64,000 nucleotides of DNA from Beta vulgaris subsp. vulgaris (GCF_026745355.1 NC_079202.1:51858209-51922208), one strand, 5' to 3'. Counted from the stretch's first letter, positions 33,739 to 46,713 are shown. The notes: generated by a model not told the origin, from the letters alone. Numbers and translations: made by a program.

Positions 33739-36700
33739 ATGACCACTACTGCCGGCGTACAACAACCGGAAAAACGTCCGCGCTCAATCTTCGAACTCCC
33801 TGCAAACTTCTTCGACTCATGTCGTCTTCTTCCTCCGGCCAAACTCCTGCAATTTCAATCTCCTCTTCTTCCTCCTTCAATTCCTTTCATCGAAGATGAA
33901 GAAGCCCTATCTTCAACACAGAAATTGGATGAAGAAGAAGACGAAGAAATTAATTCTACTTCAAATTCTACTAATAATAGTATGAACAGATGGTCTTGCA
34001 ATACTTGCAAGTCTGAATTTGAATCTCTACTTGACCAGCGCTCTCACTTCAAGTCTGACCTTCATCGTTTCAATGTAATTCACTTCTTTTTATTTCATTT
34101 TATATTTACTTGTTTGTTTAATTCAAGTTTGCAATTTTGTTTTTTTATTAGTAAATAGTAGTTCATAATGAAGTGTTGATCACTAATTATGTGAATTTCT
34201 GACAATGTAAGGAATTAAGTTTGGTGGAATTGTTATGATATGTTTTTGTTTATTATCTCGTTTTTTCAGAAAAGATAAGAGTTTGATTTTTTTTTTTTAT
34301 ATAATTTTGTTATGTTTTAAGCCAAATACAAGAAGGAAAATAGAGATAAACCCTAGCTGGTGATCATTGCTGTAGCCTGTAGCTTGGAAAAGTAGTTCGA
34401 ATTTCGTATATGACGAAAGGTGAATTCGAGGAAGAATTTGATGGAAAGATATGTTCATTTTAGTGAATTGAGGAATATTATGTTGTATTTTGTAGAAAAG
34501 ATGAGCTTTGTTGAGAGTATGGTTTTTAATTTGATGGAAAGATATGTTCACATCTTTCCATCAGCTGATTTTTTACTTTGATGAAAACATGTGAACTATA
34601 GGAGTGAGCAACATAGAATGATGGCAATATGACATGGATGCGTGTTTATATAAGCAATATACAGACATACAGTGTAGTCTTTTCAACTGATTTTATGTGT
34701 ACTTGGAATGAACTTATTGGAACTTATTTTTGTAATAGTTAATCTGACCTTTTCTCAAAATAAGTAAAAATGAGTTGAGTAGAATGCTACCTACTATATG
34801 CTATGAACATATGATGATTGATGAGAGTAGAGTAGACGAGATTGCAGAAGTGTGTGCTGAGAATGTTGCTGTTATGTTTCTGAAATCTGTGGAAGCAAAG
34901 ATATTAGAGTCTATTTAGGCTTCAATTAATTTTAAGGAGACTGGAAATGAGAGGTTGCTTTTCTCTTATCAGTACTTGCGAGAATAATCATGCTGCAAAA
35001 TATATGAGTGGAGAATGTTGGATATCATTTTGATTGCTGTTTCATCTATTGTGTGTCCGACGTATCCCTGTAGGTTAAGCTAAGCCTTGCTGGAAAAAAG
35101 ATTTTGAAGGAGGATGACTTCGATGAGTTAACCCCTGACTCTTTCTCCAAAGACTTCGATGATGTTTCAAGCATATCAGGATCAGAAGATGAAGATGACA
35201 GGGGACCCCGAGCTTGGAATAACACAAGTGACATGTTGGTCCAAAGTATTAAACAGAAAATATCTGTGGGTCTTCTTTCGGGGGGAAAAGTCTCCATTTG
35301 GAAGTGCTTGCTTCTGAAAGATTTTGAGAATATCTCCTATGAGAATAACCAGATAGTGGTTTTTGACGACAAAAAACACGTGCCCTGCTTCACAGATTTT
35401 GATGTTGTAGAGAAGTTGAAAGCTTTAATCCATGAGCCAAGAGATAATACTCACTTGAGGATTGTGTTGCTGGCGAGTGGAGGACACTTTGCTGGTTGTG
35501 TCTTTGATGGCAATACTGTTGTTGCTCACAAGACATTCCACAGGTAACTAGGAAACCCTTTGCTGCTAGTGCATGTCCTTCTTTTCCAACCTTTTGCGTT
35601 GCCTCTGGTTATCTATTGATCGACTGCTACCTTATGGGATCAGTAGGTCTCTCTCTTCCCCCCACCCCCCCCCCCCCCGATAAGTGCATGTTTATCATAC
35701 TTAAGAAATACTTTTGTGCCTTGTTTGGATCTGTTGGACATATGACATGATGAAAGATGCCAATTTTTTGCCCCTCAAGAGTGCATAGAAGAAATCAATT
35801 TTTATCATACCTTGGAAAAATTGGCTGCTTTTGAGATGGTTATTTTGGGTTTTTGATTGTGATTCAGTGGCTTTTTGTGGGAAATAGCTTTGAGGGACAT
35901 CTTGGCCTATATATTAGATAATTGGATGTCAGTTATGTAAAGTAGTGCTGTTGGAATTTGGCCAATAGCTACTTCACGAACAAAAGACCTGATTGTCACT
36001 CAGGGTATGCAGTGAGGATAGGTTTTGTCCCCTTTTTGCTTCTTGGTTTCCTATCCTAATGGAGTTGCTAATATAGTGTAATTCCTGTGCAATTATTTCT
36101 TTGGGGTTTCCGGAGAACGGTTGTATATTTGCTAGTTCTTGCTATAGAACTAGCTGGTCTACAGACTAGAAGGACAAAGTATTGCTTCAAGTGCTATTAT
36201 ACCTTATATCTAATGAAGATGTGGTTAATGCAACTATTCATCTCTTATATACTGGTCAAAAGATCTGTGCTACAGCTTGTTTCATTTTTTTTCCTGTTTC
36301 CACTTCTCCCACCAGTTTTCTTGTCTAACAGATGTCTAGTTTGCTGAATATCACTGGCTATCCTAAGCCTGATTTGGGTTACAGTTATCTCTGTGCTTTA
36401 GCCTAAAGATTATAAAACTGATACTCATTGAAATTTATGACATTTGTACTGTTTTCTTAAATCTAATTTTAGAATGCTGTCAATTGTGACCTGTTTTATC
36501 TTCTTAAGTTCATCGATTTGGTCTTTGTGTTTAGATATGTTGTGAGGGCCAAGGCTGGTAAAAGACAGTCATCAAAAGATGCAAGTGGCAAGTCTATCCA
36601 TTCTGCTGGAGCATCACTTCGTCGCTATAATGAGATTGCTTTGAAGAAGGTATTGTCATATTGACTGGTTATTGCTATAATGTACATGAATAATGGCGAA

Positions 36701-39700
36701 ATTGTCTGACTGCTTAAGCACTGTGCTCATGGAATCTGAGCATGTTCAATTAACTTTAACCTGTCAACTTACATTATCATACTCCGCAAAGTTTCACTGA
36801 CTATATTGGGAGACAGATTATACATCAGTAGAGGCTTTGGATGGTGGAATAGAGTTGAATTACTTGGCTTTTTAAAATGGGAATTCTCTTGCTGGCTAGC
36901 TTGTGAGTTGAAAATGACATACAATTTTACTAAAAAATATGGTACATTTAAGTTCAATTTTAAGCCCTGTTCTTTTGGGCACAGTCTGAGTTCAACTAAC
37001 CTCAGCTCACGTCAGCTAGTTTCCTTTCGCAGTTTTAGTTCAGTTCAACGCAAAAGAACAGGGACTTAGTCTCATTATTTCAAATTATGGTGGGAATATT
37101 GAGAGGGTTTTATTTAATACTGTAAGCAGCAGCTGCATTTATTCCATTTCCTGATGCTCTATATTGCTGTATCACCTAGTTATGCTTGAATCACTTTTTT
37201 ACCCACTAGATGAAAAGCAAACTTTGCTTCTTCTTTGTCCTAATAAGTTGAAATTTATAGCCATTATGTCTTTCTGGCTGAAATATTTTTTTTCATTCAG
37301 GATATTCAAGAGTTGCTTGCTTCTTGGAAGCCTTATTTTGATGCATCTTCTTGTGTTTTCATTTATGCACCTTCAAACAACCGCCAATTGTTCTATAATG
37401 GTGATGTACCATTGTTTAGCAGCCAACGGTGTGATGCTAGAAATATTCCTTGTAGTGTTAGGAGGCCTACTTTGAAAGAAGCTCGGCGTATATATAACCA
37501 GTTGAGCCAAGTTGCATATGAGATTGATGAGGAAGAGCTTCCTGATATAAGTCAGATTGAATTGAAGGAAAGTTGCATAAGTGATGCAAACCTTTTGAAG
37601 GGTGATGAAAGGGGTGAAGCAAGGGTGAGCAAGGGCAGTGAAGCTTTTGAAAGTGGCAAAATATCTGATGAAAAATCCTTGTCCGATGAAAATGATGAAG
37701 AAATGAGATGTATAACAACACCTTTACATGATGCAGCAAAATCTGATGATTCTGAGAAGGTTCTAGAACTTCTGGAGCAGGGTCTAGATCCTACCGTGAA
37801 AGATGAAAGAGGGAAAACACCATACATGCTGGCAAATGAGAAAGAAGTCAGAAATACTTTTAGACGCTTTATGGCTATAAACCTTGAAAAATGGGATTGG
37901 CATGCTGCTAATGTTCCTAGTGCATTGACTAAAGAGATGGAGGAGTGTCAGGCTGCAAAGCAGGTACTTCTGTTTTCCGTTATGTTGTCTTTGAGCTCCT
38001 GTGCACACAGATGGTTGCATTCTCTTTCAAAATGTGATGCATTTTGGCTTGGACTAACCTGATACATCATTGTCATCTTACATGTCCTTTTCTCCATCTA
38101 TAGTTCATGACTTCATGTTTAAGCAGCAGCAATTATCAGTTGCTTTTGGTTATTTTTATGTTCATCTTCTATTATTTTGATCCATGTTTTTTGGATTACT
38201 GATATGATGTATTACTGATAAATTGATCTGGTCCTTAAATGGGTAGGCTGAGAAAGATGCCAAGCGAAAAGCAAAAGCAAAGGAGTTGAAGAAACTGCGT
38301 AAAGCAAGAGAAAGGGAAAAGAAAGATCAGGTATATCTCTTCTTCACTTGGCAAGAATTATATTGTCTCCTTCATTTCACCGTGTTCTAGATCCTACCTG
38401 CCAGCTCCAATGCGCCGTTGTATTGCTTTCTATGGTAGTCGTTCAAGTCGAGGGGATGCACATTTTTCATGTTGTAGACTTGTAGCCTGTAGAATTTCTC
38501 TTCAATTTGACAGGATTCCCTATGTCATTGGCATTGTTTATTCATCTTTGTAATTCACCAGGTTCTCTGTTTCTTCTGCTCCTATATTGGTCACGGCTTT
38601 TAACTGAACCTGTAAGATAAATGCAAGCTATGCGAACTTCGAATCCTTCAAGTGTTTTACTCAATAGAATTGTCTGGCTTGGAGACCTCTAGATTTTATT
38701 GGTTTTTCTATTATAATTGTAAAGGTGCAAGTGCCATATTCTTGTTAGAAGTGAGATATGTATAGGACATGGGGTTTATTCTTATGTAAAAGTTAAGTTT
38801 ATAGTACCTCCTCTGTCCACAAAATAATGTCTTGTAGGCTGTTTATTATGAAGTATCTGTCAGTGTCAGTCCGTAAAAAACTCTCATGTTACCTTAACAG
38901 CACTTTTAATAGGTAGTACAAAATGATAATAATGGTGAGTCATGTAATTTGCAAGGAAAATCCCCTTTTCGTCATAATAGTGATGAAGACCCATCTCCAA
39001 CTGTGTTATATTCCTTACAGATTTCCGTTCCCACTTAATACCACCTTTAAAGTGGTAATGAAATATTATGAAGAAATCAGTAGCTTTGGAGTGTACAAGC
39101 CTTACCAGTTACCACAAACATTGACTTGATCTTCTCCATACAAAATTACATATGGATTTATTAACATTTACCATCATTTATTATCTTCTACCAAATGGAC
39201 CATAAATGCAAGTTGATTAACTTCTGTGGTATGTTGATGCAGGCGAAGGCTGCAGAATCCCAGAATGTTGCAACAGTTGTAGAGAATAAGAGTGCTGCTT
39301 CACCTTCAGTGAGAACAATTCAATCTGTCATTGCTGCAAGATTGTCCAAAGAGGTATATTGAGAATTGCATGGCGTTCATGAACCTATATCTCATTAATA
39401 CTTTATATTGAGTTTAAATTCGTAATAGTGTTCAATTTTAAGTGGAACAATGCTTGTTTGATCACCTCTTGGCTTTTGCAATTTTGCTCTACTGTAGGAG
39501 GAACTTAAAAGAAAACAAATTGAGGAGAGAGAAAAGAGAGCTGCTGCAGCTGAAAGGAGACTTGCATTGGCTGCTGCCACAGCCGCCGCTAACACCCCTG
39601 CAACTGCGAGCACCTCACTACCAAAAACCAGTGCTGGAAGTACCGACGAGATCTGCTCTTGTTGTAATGCATCGTTGGCCGGTAAAGTTCCTTTCCACAG

Positions 39701-39767
39701 GTATAACTACAAATACTGCAGCACAACATGCATGCATGTTCACAGAGAATTTCTGGAAGATGGATGA
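33739..39767 (+). CDS. ANKZF1: ANKZF1/Vms1-type peptidyl-tRNA endonuclease of ribosome quality control
   Basis: Seven exons, all GT-AG: 33739-34074, 35074-35543, 36535-36649, 37301-37963, 38247-38330, 39243-39353 and 39498-39767, giving 682 residues. In order: a C2H2-type finger (C87, C90, H103, H109); an acidic linker; the VLRF1 release-factor-like domain including VVRAKAGKRQSSKD, where Gln280 aligns with the catalytic Gln of yeast Vms1/ANKZF1, and HSAGASLRRYNE; ankyrin repeats at about 447-500 (TPLHDAAK..., GKTPYMLA); a charged coiled coil; and R604-EKRAAAAER-R614, which fits the VCP-interacting motif RX5AAX2R. A C-terminal Cys/His cluster (CSCCNAS ... YCSTTC) follows. In yeast and human the protein cuts the tRNA 3' end to release nascent chains from stalled 60S subunits with Cdc48/p97. 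Intron 3 hosts a MITE. Confidence 0.93.
36963..37065. mobile_element. Short MITE in intron 3 of the ANKZF1-like gene
   Basis: 103 bp, ends AGCCCTGTTCTTTT and (reverse complement) GTCCCTGTTCTTTT, flanked by TTA at 36960-36962 and 37066-37068. Related by its CTGTTCTTTT end to the elements at 41781, 50551 and 54997. Confidence 0.75.
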
Positions 39768-41777
39768 TAACTGACAAGATTTTATTTATTACCACCCATT
39801 TTCTTTTTAGTTATCAGATTTAATTTATATTATCCACCATATGTTTCTGGCATTTTTTCCCCATGCTGTATCACAAATAAACATCTAAGTATATGAATTA
39901 CACATACATTTTCAGAGAAATATTTTCCATGTTGCCATGCTGTCCTGAAATCTGACAAGTCAGACGTTTCTGATTGGAGTACAGTACAGTTCTAATCAAG
40001 GAGAATTTAATACAAGTATGTAAATAAAAAAGAAAAAGGAAACATAAGAAAACAAAGTATGATTACTGTAATGAAGTTGATATTGATGGAAAATATAGTT
40101 CTCATATTCTGTCACCGACAGCCTGAGGCTAATCGTGAAATTTGCTTCTCATGCTCAACGGTCCCCCTCCCATTAACATCATGATGTTAGTCATTCTCTT
40201 CTTTCTGGCACCTTTCTTTTTGCCATTATTGGAGGATCTACCATTCCAATTTCCACCATATAAAACTGTTTAGCATATGCCACTTTTTTTTTCTAGAAAT
40301 TTATGTTTTCCTGCTGTCCTATTCCTAGTTACCAATAGGCTCTGAAGTCTGAGTCTTTGTACCTTAGCAACTAAGTTTCCGTTCTGTTTGGCATACAGAA
40401 AATTAAATTTCAAGTCTAATAAGTTTTTAATAAGGTCCAATGAGTTTTTTTTATAAAGTAAGTTCAGATAAGTTCTAATAAGTTATAAAAATTTATAATA
40501 TAAGTTTGAATAAGTTTAGAATGATTAAATTCAGTTCAAAGTATATAAGATGAAGATGCCCCACCGAAAATGTTTGATATCTAAGTGCAATAAAACATTT
40601 AGTTTGTAGTGTGTAACTTTATTGCAAAGTGCTTCCCACCAATATACTTCCTTTTTATTTCCAATTTGATATATAGTTTGTTTTTAATTAGTTGTCTCAT
40701 TTCCTTAGACACATGTACTTGTGTACTAATTTGACTCTTAATATTTTTAATTATTAATCAGAACAAATTCAAAAAAATTGATATTTTGAAAATATAAATT
40801 AAGATGAATCTAACAAAATTTTGGACGACTATGTTAAAGTCATGTATGTGTGAAGAGTGTTTAAGTTAAAATGAGTCATCGAATAAAAAAATAATATTAG
40901 GTATTCCTACTTTTGAATGTCACTTTCTCCAAAATAACATTGTTTATTATATATAAAAAGATAGTTATATGGGCATTAGATAAGATAATTAAAATTGAAC
41001 TTATTAAATGAATCTAATAAACTTTAACTATATCGATTGACGCGTGTTTTTGAAATGCATTCTAAAATTTATATCAATTTAAGAAATATATTCATTACTT
41101 ATTCCGTCTGGGGGTCGTTCATTAGCAAGATCCTTATTGTCATTTTAAGTAACAATTACACTTTACACTGTGTTATTAAACATAGTACATTGTGATTTGT
41201 GCCTATGCACATGGGAAAACTTAACCTCAAATACAGTGAGCTGTTAGAATGGTCAAGCAGATTATACCAAATTGGTTGTTATGATCATAATTCATACTAA
41301 TGCTTAGTCCCACGAGTGGAGTGCTCCTTCATACTTCTACTACATATCTTAGAATATTCTTTTTCTAGCAAAACCCTCTTTTTCTCTTTTTTATCTGTCA
41401 TTATTCTCTAACCTTATTCTATAGCATAAAAAAATACGCATATTATATTTGCTAATGAATAAAGATTGGTATCATTCCAGACAGAGCAAAGAGGAAAAAG
41501 GCAAAGTTTAGCTAAGTGACTTACATTTAAAGGGTCGGACAAGGTTTAATTATTTAAAAGACACCCATCTATCCTCCTAATTTGTTTCTTTTCTTCTGCC
41601 TTCTTTTTTTTGGGTATAAGGTGATTAACAAAAAGATATATTGTTTCTATTTGCTTTGATCCCTCTGAATCCCATATTTGATTAGGTATATGAATAATCT
41701 CAAATTTGATTTATCTAATATTGGTCTTTATTAAAAATTAATCAATTTGACGGAAAGAAAAAAAAGTTGTTATACTC
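39768..41777. other. Intergenic region downstream of the ANKZF1-like gene
   Basis: The 3' UTR of the gene, then AT-rich DNA. 40395-40545 holds diverged TCTAATAAGTTT/GGTCCAATGAG units of the 23625 MITE family without clear ends. 40640-40890 resembles a decayed Stowaway element. No gene seen. Confidence 0.5.
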
Positions 41778-41780
41778 TAA

Positions 41781-42029
41781 GGGCCTGTTCTCCCCACCTT
41801 ATTTTCAGTTCAGTTCAATTCAGTTCAGTTCAGTTCAGCTCTTGACAATACTTTTGCTCTCACATATCACTATTCATTTCAGTTCAGTTCAGTTCAATTC
41901 AGTTCAATTCAGATCAGTTCAATTCAGTTCAGTTCAGTTTAATTCAGTTCAATTCAGTTCAATTCAATTCAGTTCAGTTCAGTTCAGTTCAGTTCAGTTC
42001 AGCTGTTTTATGCCGAAGAGAACAAGCCC
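41781..42029. mobile_element. MITE built of TTCAG pentamer repeats
   Basis: 249 bp, flanked by TAA (41778-41780 and 42030-42032). Ends are GGGCCTGTTCTCCCCACC and (reverse complement) GGGCTTGTTCTCTTCGGC. The body is dominated by TTCAG/TTCAA pentamers in a near-continuous array, so the serine/glutamine frames across it are artefacts. It is the reverse-orientation relative of 54997-55215. Confidence 0.85.
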
Positions 42030-42069
42030 TAATTAACGGGAAATTTTAAGGTCAATCTCTCCAACATTA

Positions 42070-42441
42070 GGACTCCGTTTGATTGGGTGTAAATATTTTC
42101 AGTGTAAAATGATTTTCATGGAAAATAATTTACAATGTAAAACATAATTCCAAAATCAGTTTTCCGTTGTTTGGTTGAAGGTAAGAAAACTGGGGAAACG
42201 AAAGGGAAATGAAAGGGAAAGTAAGAAGATAGTAGGAGGAGTGTACAAGAGAGATAAGAAAAAGGAAAGAAAATAATTTTTCTTTCATTTTGAAGAGAAA
42301 ATGGTTTTCCATCATTGTGAGAGTAATTTTACTTCTAAAGAAAATGGTTTTACACTCCTTTTACAAACCAAACAATGTAAATTTTAAAATAGAGGAAAAT
42401 AGTTTTTTAAGAAAATATTTTACGCTGTACCAAATGGAGTC
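42070..42441. mobile_element. Inverted-repeat MITE of about 370 bp
   Basis: Ends GGACTCCGTTTGATTGGG and (reverse complement) GACTCCATTTGGTACAGC, with matching TAAATATTTTC / TAAAATATTTTC further in. The flanks TTA/TAA are not an exact duplication. The purine-rich interior is itself partly self-complementary. Confidence 0.7.
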
Positions 42442-42529
42442 TAAGTAGCAATGCGACATAAATTTTTGAGAAATGGATTAACAAAGAAGACGCGGTTTAA
42501 CCTATAAAGTAAGCAATACTACATTACTA

Positions 42530-42749
42530 TTCCCTCCGTTTCAAAATATAAGACATTCACATTTTACGAAAATTTTCTTTGACCACAAATATCTCTCAAA
42601 ATATGATAAATAAAAATCATAAAAATTATACCGTTGAATTCGTCATGAATTAATTTTTTTTATTTTTTATCCACGTAAATTGAGAGTAATTAACGGTCAA
42701 AATTCAACCTTGAATATCGTACATGCGTTACATTTTAAAATGGAGGGAG
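42530..42749. mobile_element. Stowaway-type MITE
   Basis: 220 bp, ends TTCCCTCCGTTTCAAAATAT and (reverse complement) CTCCCTCCATTTTAAAATG, flanked by TA at 42528-42529 and 42750-42751. Confidence 0.85.
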
Positions 42750-42751
42750 TA

Positions 42752-43974
42752 TTATCATATTAACCCAAAGTGAAAAGGGTAGTCAAATAATGGTACACAC
42801 CCTAACGCCTAAACATCGCCTTTATAATGTTAATTTTTCCAAGAAAAACAGGTTAAAATATTTACCATGAATATGTTACATTCAAAATTAATACTATAAA
42901 CTACATATATCATTTCCATATTCACCTAACTCAAGTTGCCAAATGAGTCAAGTTCACCCTCACAAGTTACAATTACACCCATGCATAACGTATCATTTGT
43001 TGCATCATTCAACACAAAACAAAAAACACCTAATAACAAGAAACTGAAGTTCAAAAACATTTACCTCTAATCCTACCTATAACAGCAGGAGTAAAAATAA
43101 TTCCTAAAGTAACTGTCGGAGTTAATTACTTCCTTCGTTCTATAACAAGTGAAACATAAAAATTTAATAAATATCACGTTTAAAAGGCCAAAAGTCATAA
43201 AATACTCTTTTCATTATTAAAAGGAAGAGAAAAAAAATGTTTCACTTATTTTGAAACATTTTAAAATAATAAGTGTTTCACTTATTATGAAACAAAAAAA
43301 ATACAATTTTTTTACGGACAATACTACATCTACCCGATGAATAGTAACCCACTGTAAATAAAAAATTTAAAAACTATTAAAACTAATGAGCTGAATTCAA
43401 ATATTTTTTAGTTCTATTTGTAGTAGGTTTTTGACGAATAGATAAAGTTTTTCCTTTTTTACCACCTTAATTACCATTTGCATGGTTGCCACGTGGAGCT
43501 CATTCAATACTTCTTATTCCACGTCACAAAAAGTATAATTTTTTAATTTTATCTTACTTTCATGTGCGCCACACTGAATTACCAACCACCAACTAGCCAA
43601 GCTCCAATATTAGCACATAAAAAATAACAAAAAAATTTATGCGAAGATTCTAAAATAACCAAAAACCGACACTAGCTAAATAAAGTCACGTGCCCCACTA
43701 CCCAATAAAAATCAATATTCGCCGTTGTATTTCACCAATAACACTAAACTTTTAAAAAAAAAAAAATTCAATAAAATAAATTAAATCACTAATTAATTGA
43801 TTAATTCAAACAATTAACAAAACAAACCGCAATAAATTTAATTAATCACAGTAATTCTGTCTCTCATCACTCAAACAAAACAATTACACAAACGTACTAA
43901 TCTCACTCTAAAAAATTCTACTCCATTTTTTTGATTCTTTCCATAAAATAACGTAAAAATAGACAATTCTACCC
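42752..43974. other. Intergenic region downstream of the FLA gene
   Basis: AT-rich; holds the 3' UTR of the fasciclin-like gene. 43130-43310 contains a degenerate Stowaway-like pair (CTTCCTTCGTTCTATAACAAG and repeated AAGTGTTTCACTTATT words). No gene seen. Confidence 0.5.
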
Positions 43975-45201
43975 CTAAAGAACCAACGAAATTACGCCGG
44001 TAGCCACTGTAAATACAACCGCAACAAACAAAGCTGAACCTCTCTCACCAGCTCCATTCCTCGACTGCTCATCAGCAGCTGTCTCCCCCGCCGGAGATTC
44101 CGCCGGAGCACCTGCCGGAGATTCCATCGACGGCGCCGGTGGAGAAGATTCCGGCGACTCACTTTTCGGCGATGGAGCCGGCGCTGAAGCCGGCGTATCA
44201 CTTTCCGGCGCCGGCGCCGGCGCCGGAGATAAGCCGAATAATTCAACCGGTAAAAGCAAACTATCAACGGAGTAAATAACTACAGGAGTTGCATCAAGTA
44301 ATGTACCAGCGATTCTAGAAGAATCTACACCAGTATGAAGAGTAACTGAATCACCAGCAGTTGTAGGAGAGAGATCGTATTTTCCTACACCTGAGGCTAA
44401 AGTCGTCAATTTACCTTTGGTAGTTTTCAACGTTCCAATTGGAGAGTAACTACTTAGTGCGTGAAATTGTAGGAGAGAGACTAATTCAGCACTACTTAAC
44501 TTATTCAGATCTGGTACACCTTTAACTTTAAACGCTTCATCAGTAGGTGCAAAAACGGTAATTCCTTTCTCCATTTGAGTTTCATACATTTTCAACACAC
44601 CACTAGAAGATAACAATGACGCAAATGTCTTACACCCTGCCTTCTCCAAAATCGCCGTCACATTAGCGTCGGAAGAAGATGTTAAAAGCGCCGGTGTTAT
44701 AATAGGCGCACTTATTTCTAAAACTGATATATTGTAAGGTATTTGTTTAACTGATTTTGTATACGTTGAATCTAGCTTCGAACCCGGTGAACCCGACCCG
44801 AACCCGACGGATCCACCGTGGAGGTCAGTGATGTTGACGGAGCCTTCATCAGAGGTAGCGGAGCCCGTCGTTTGGTAGAGAGTGGTGGTTTTAACGGTGC
44901 CGTTTTCGAGAGAGTGGAGTTTTTTAGGGTCGTAATAATCGAGGAGGACGTGGAGAGAGAGGAGGTTTTTGATGACGGAGAGAGAGTGGTTTGAGGTGAG
45001 TGAAGACATGGCGGAGTTGTCGAGAGCTAAGACGGTGATGGTTTGACGAGAATTGATTTCGTCGTCGAGTTTAGTTTGGGTTAAGTATGAGTTGAATTGA
45101 GAGAGGTTTGGGTCAGAGGAGAGGATTTCTGTGATGTTGTGTGCGTAAGAAATGGTGAAGAGAATGAGGAGAGAGAAAGTGAAGAACAATGACGACGCCA
45201 T
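43975..45201 (-). CDS. Fasciclin-like arabinogalactan protein, FLA8/FLA10 group
   Basis: An intronless 408-residue protein, the usual FLA size. Signal peptide 1-20 (hydrophobic, cut before HNITEIL). First FAS1 domain about 21-180 with [14 protein letters not shown] and [11 protein letters not shown]; the [12 protein letters not shown] block closes it. Second FAS1 domain about 187-325 with [20 protein letters not shown] and [13 protein letters not shown]. Then an arabinogalactan Pro/Ala/Ser region (about 329-385, PAPAPAPE, repeated SPAG/ESP) for hydroxyproline O-glycosylation, and a hydrophobic C-terminus ([19 protein letters not shown]) as GPI-anchor signal. Several N-glycosylation sequons (NIT, NGT, NVT) are visible. 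Such proteins sit on the outer plasma membrane/cell wall face and affect wall properties and adhesion. Which of FLA8 or FLA10 is the orthologue cannot be settled by eye. Confidence 0.95.
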   Translation of the reverse strand: MASSLFFTFSLLILFTISYAHNITEILSSDPNLSQFNSYLTQTKLDDEINSRQTITVLALDNSAMSSLTSNHSLSVIKNLLSLHVLLDYYDPKKLHSLENGTVKTTTLYQTTGSATSDEGSVNITDLHGGSVGFGSGSPGSKLDSTYTKSVKQIPYNISVLEISAPIITPALLTSSSDANVTAILEKAGCKTFASLLSSSGVLKMYETQMEKGITVFAPTDEAFKVKGVPDLNKLSSAELVSLLQFHALSSYSPIGTLKTTKGKLTTLASGVGKYDLSPTTAGDSVTLHTGVDSSRIAGTLLDATPVVIYSVDSLLLPVELFGLSPAPAPAPESDTPASAPAPSPKSESPESSPPAPSMESPAGAPAESPAGETAADEQSRNGAGERGSALFVAVVFTVATGVISLVL

Positions 45202-45268
45202 TGTTGAAAGCTTGAGAGGAAGGAAAAAAGTAAGGGAGTGAGGAAGAAGAAGAGAGAGAGAGTGGGGG

Positions 45269-45276
45269 TTTTAAAG
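45269..45276 (-). promoter_or_regulatory. Possible TATA box of the FLA gene
   Basis: On the minus strand CTTTAAAA lies ~70 bases upstream of the start codon, followed by a GA/CT-rich leader (45240-45260), a common plant promoter layout. Position only; not tested. Confidence 0.35.
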
Positions 45277-46140
45277 GGAGGGGAAAATGTTAACTAGGGT
45301 TGGGTTTATGTGGGGTTTAAGAGGATTTTGAGTTGAGTTAAGAGCATGTGAGGTTGTGAAATGACGATTATGTCCTTGGAGTTTGATGATTTTTGTAACG
45401 GTCGAGAAAATTGTTTTGTGTTTGGTTTGGTGAGAAAAAATGAAAAAGAATTATTTTTATATGTATGTGTTGTGTGCGAAAGCATGTAAAAATTTTCATG
45501 TATAATAAAAAGAGATGAGTTTTTTTTTTTTTTGACAGGAAAAAGAGATGAGTGTGTGGTAAGAAACCATCTATTTTAAAATTAAAATTAGGTAATGATA
45601 AGCCCGATATTAAAAAGAGAATTAGCCAGATAATGTCTTATTTGTATTTAGGTAATTAAGAGTGGATACCAACGAGTTAGGAATTTACATATAGAATAGA
45701 GATTTGAGTTGATTTGGAGAATCAAGTTAAAAAATTGCAAGTTGTTTAAAAGAAAAAGTAATGGAATAGTGAAGATATTTGAATTAATTTTGTTACTAAA
45801 TGTGGGTTTATGTGATCATTATTGTGGGATGCTAAAACTAGCTGTTGTGTAATTTGGGATTGAAATGAAATGGATTTTAGTGGGAGAAAGCAAAATAAAG
45901 GTGGAGAAGCATTTGATAGTAGAAAGATATGAAATGTGGTATGTGGATGGTCCCTCAAATTATAGTGAGAAAATGGACAATGAAGTGTCAATAGCAAGCC
46001 AGCAAAGATGAAATTATTTTGGTGTACATTGCCTTTGTTGGCTATGGACTTCTTACCATCGATGGTTTTTTGCAAGGGAATATTGACTATTGAGTATTGA
46101 CCACTGTTTAGATGATTATTTTGGTTGAAATGGAGTAGTA
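45277..46140. other. Intergenic region upstream of the FLA gene
   Basis: AT-rich, no gene seen. It contains the promoter of the minus-strand FLA gene and a 19-bp retroposed insert (separate entry). Confidence 0.5.
45521..45539 (-). mobile_element. Micro-retroposon: 6 bases plus poly(A), with 14-bp target duplication
   Basis: AAAAAGAGATGAGT occurs at 45507-45520 and 45540-45553. The only sequence between is, on the minus strand, CCTGTC followed by 13 A. A perfect duplication flanking an A-tail is the product of target-primed reverse transcription truncated almost at once. Confidence 0.8.
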
Positions 46141-46368
46141 CTACCTTCCGTTTTTATTAGTTTACCTTTATTTTTTTTTGGAATGTTCTTTATTTGTTTA
46201 CTCATAATTTTTGTTTCTATTTTTGGAATGGGATTACTAACTTTGCATCACACATACATTCAATTTTAATATAAATAATAGTTTTTCTTTTCTTTTATAT
46301 TCCACAAAATTGTTTCTTCTAAAACACTGTGTAAAATAAAGGGGTATTCTAATAAAAACTAGAGGGAG
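46141..46368. mobile_element. Stowaway-type MITE
   Basis: 228 bp, ends CTACCTTCCGTTTTTATTAG and (reverse complement) CTCCCTCTAGTTTTTATTAG, flanked by TA (46139-46140 and 46369-46370). Confidence 0.85.
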
Positions 46369-46694
46369 TATATAAAATTGGTTTCGGCATGGCCTATTAC
46401 GGAAAGTGATAGATGTAAGCTCAATGTACTGTGTGTCTGTGTACATGCACACACAACTTTTATTAAGTTTTTGTAAATTAGGATTATGAAGGATGTTTAA
46501 GAGTCAAATTAATTGTGATTTTAATTCGAAATTAAAGCATCAGGAGTTTCTAAAATAAGAGTGGTATACATCTAACATGTCCTATTCTAGAGTAATCTTA
46601 CTTTTTGAGGTAGTGTAATTTATAAGTTATAACTATCCTAGTAGTATGGTATTTTGTTATACACATTATGTTCAATAAGAACAAATAATTAAAA

Positions 46695-46713
46695 TTCCCC
46701 TCAAAAAAAAAAA
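46695..46713 (+). mobile_element. Micro-retroposon: 8 bases plus poly(A), with 15-bp target duplication
   Basis: AACAAATAATTAAAA occurs at 46680-46694 and 46714-46728. Between them is TTCCCCTC plus 11 A. Same architecture as 45521-45539, opposite orientation. Confidence 0.78.

Noticed and set aside
41767..42036. Frame of repeated SSVQF residues
   Set aside because: It is the translation of the TTCAG pentamer array inside a MITE.
43992..44267. Arginine-rich minus-strand frame
   Set aside because: An out-of-frame reading of the Pro/Ala-rich part of the FLA gene.
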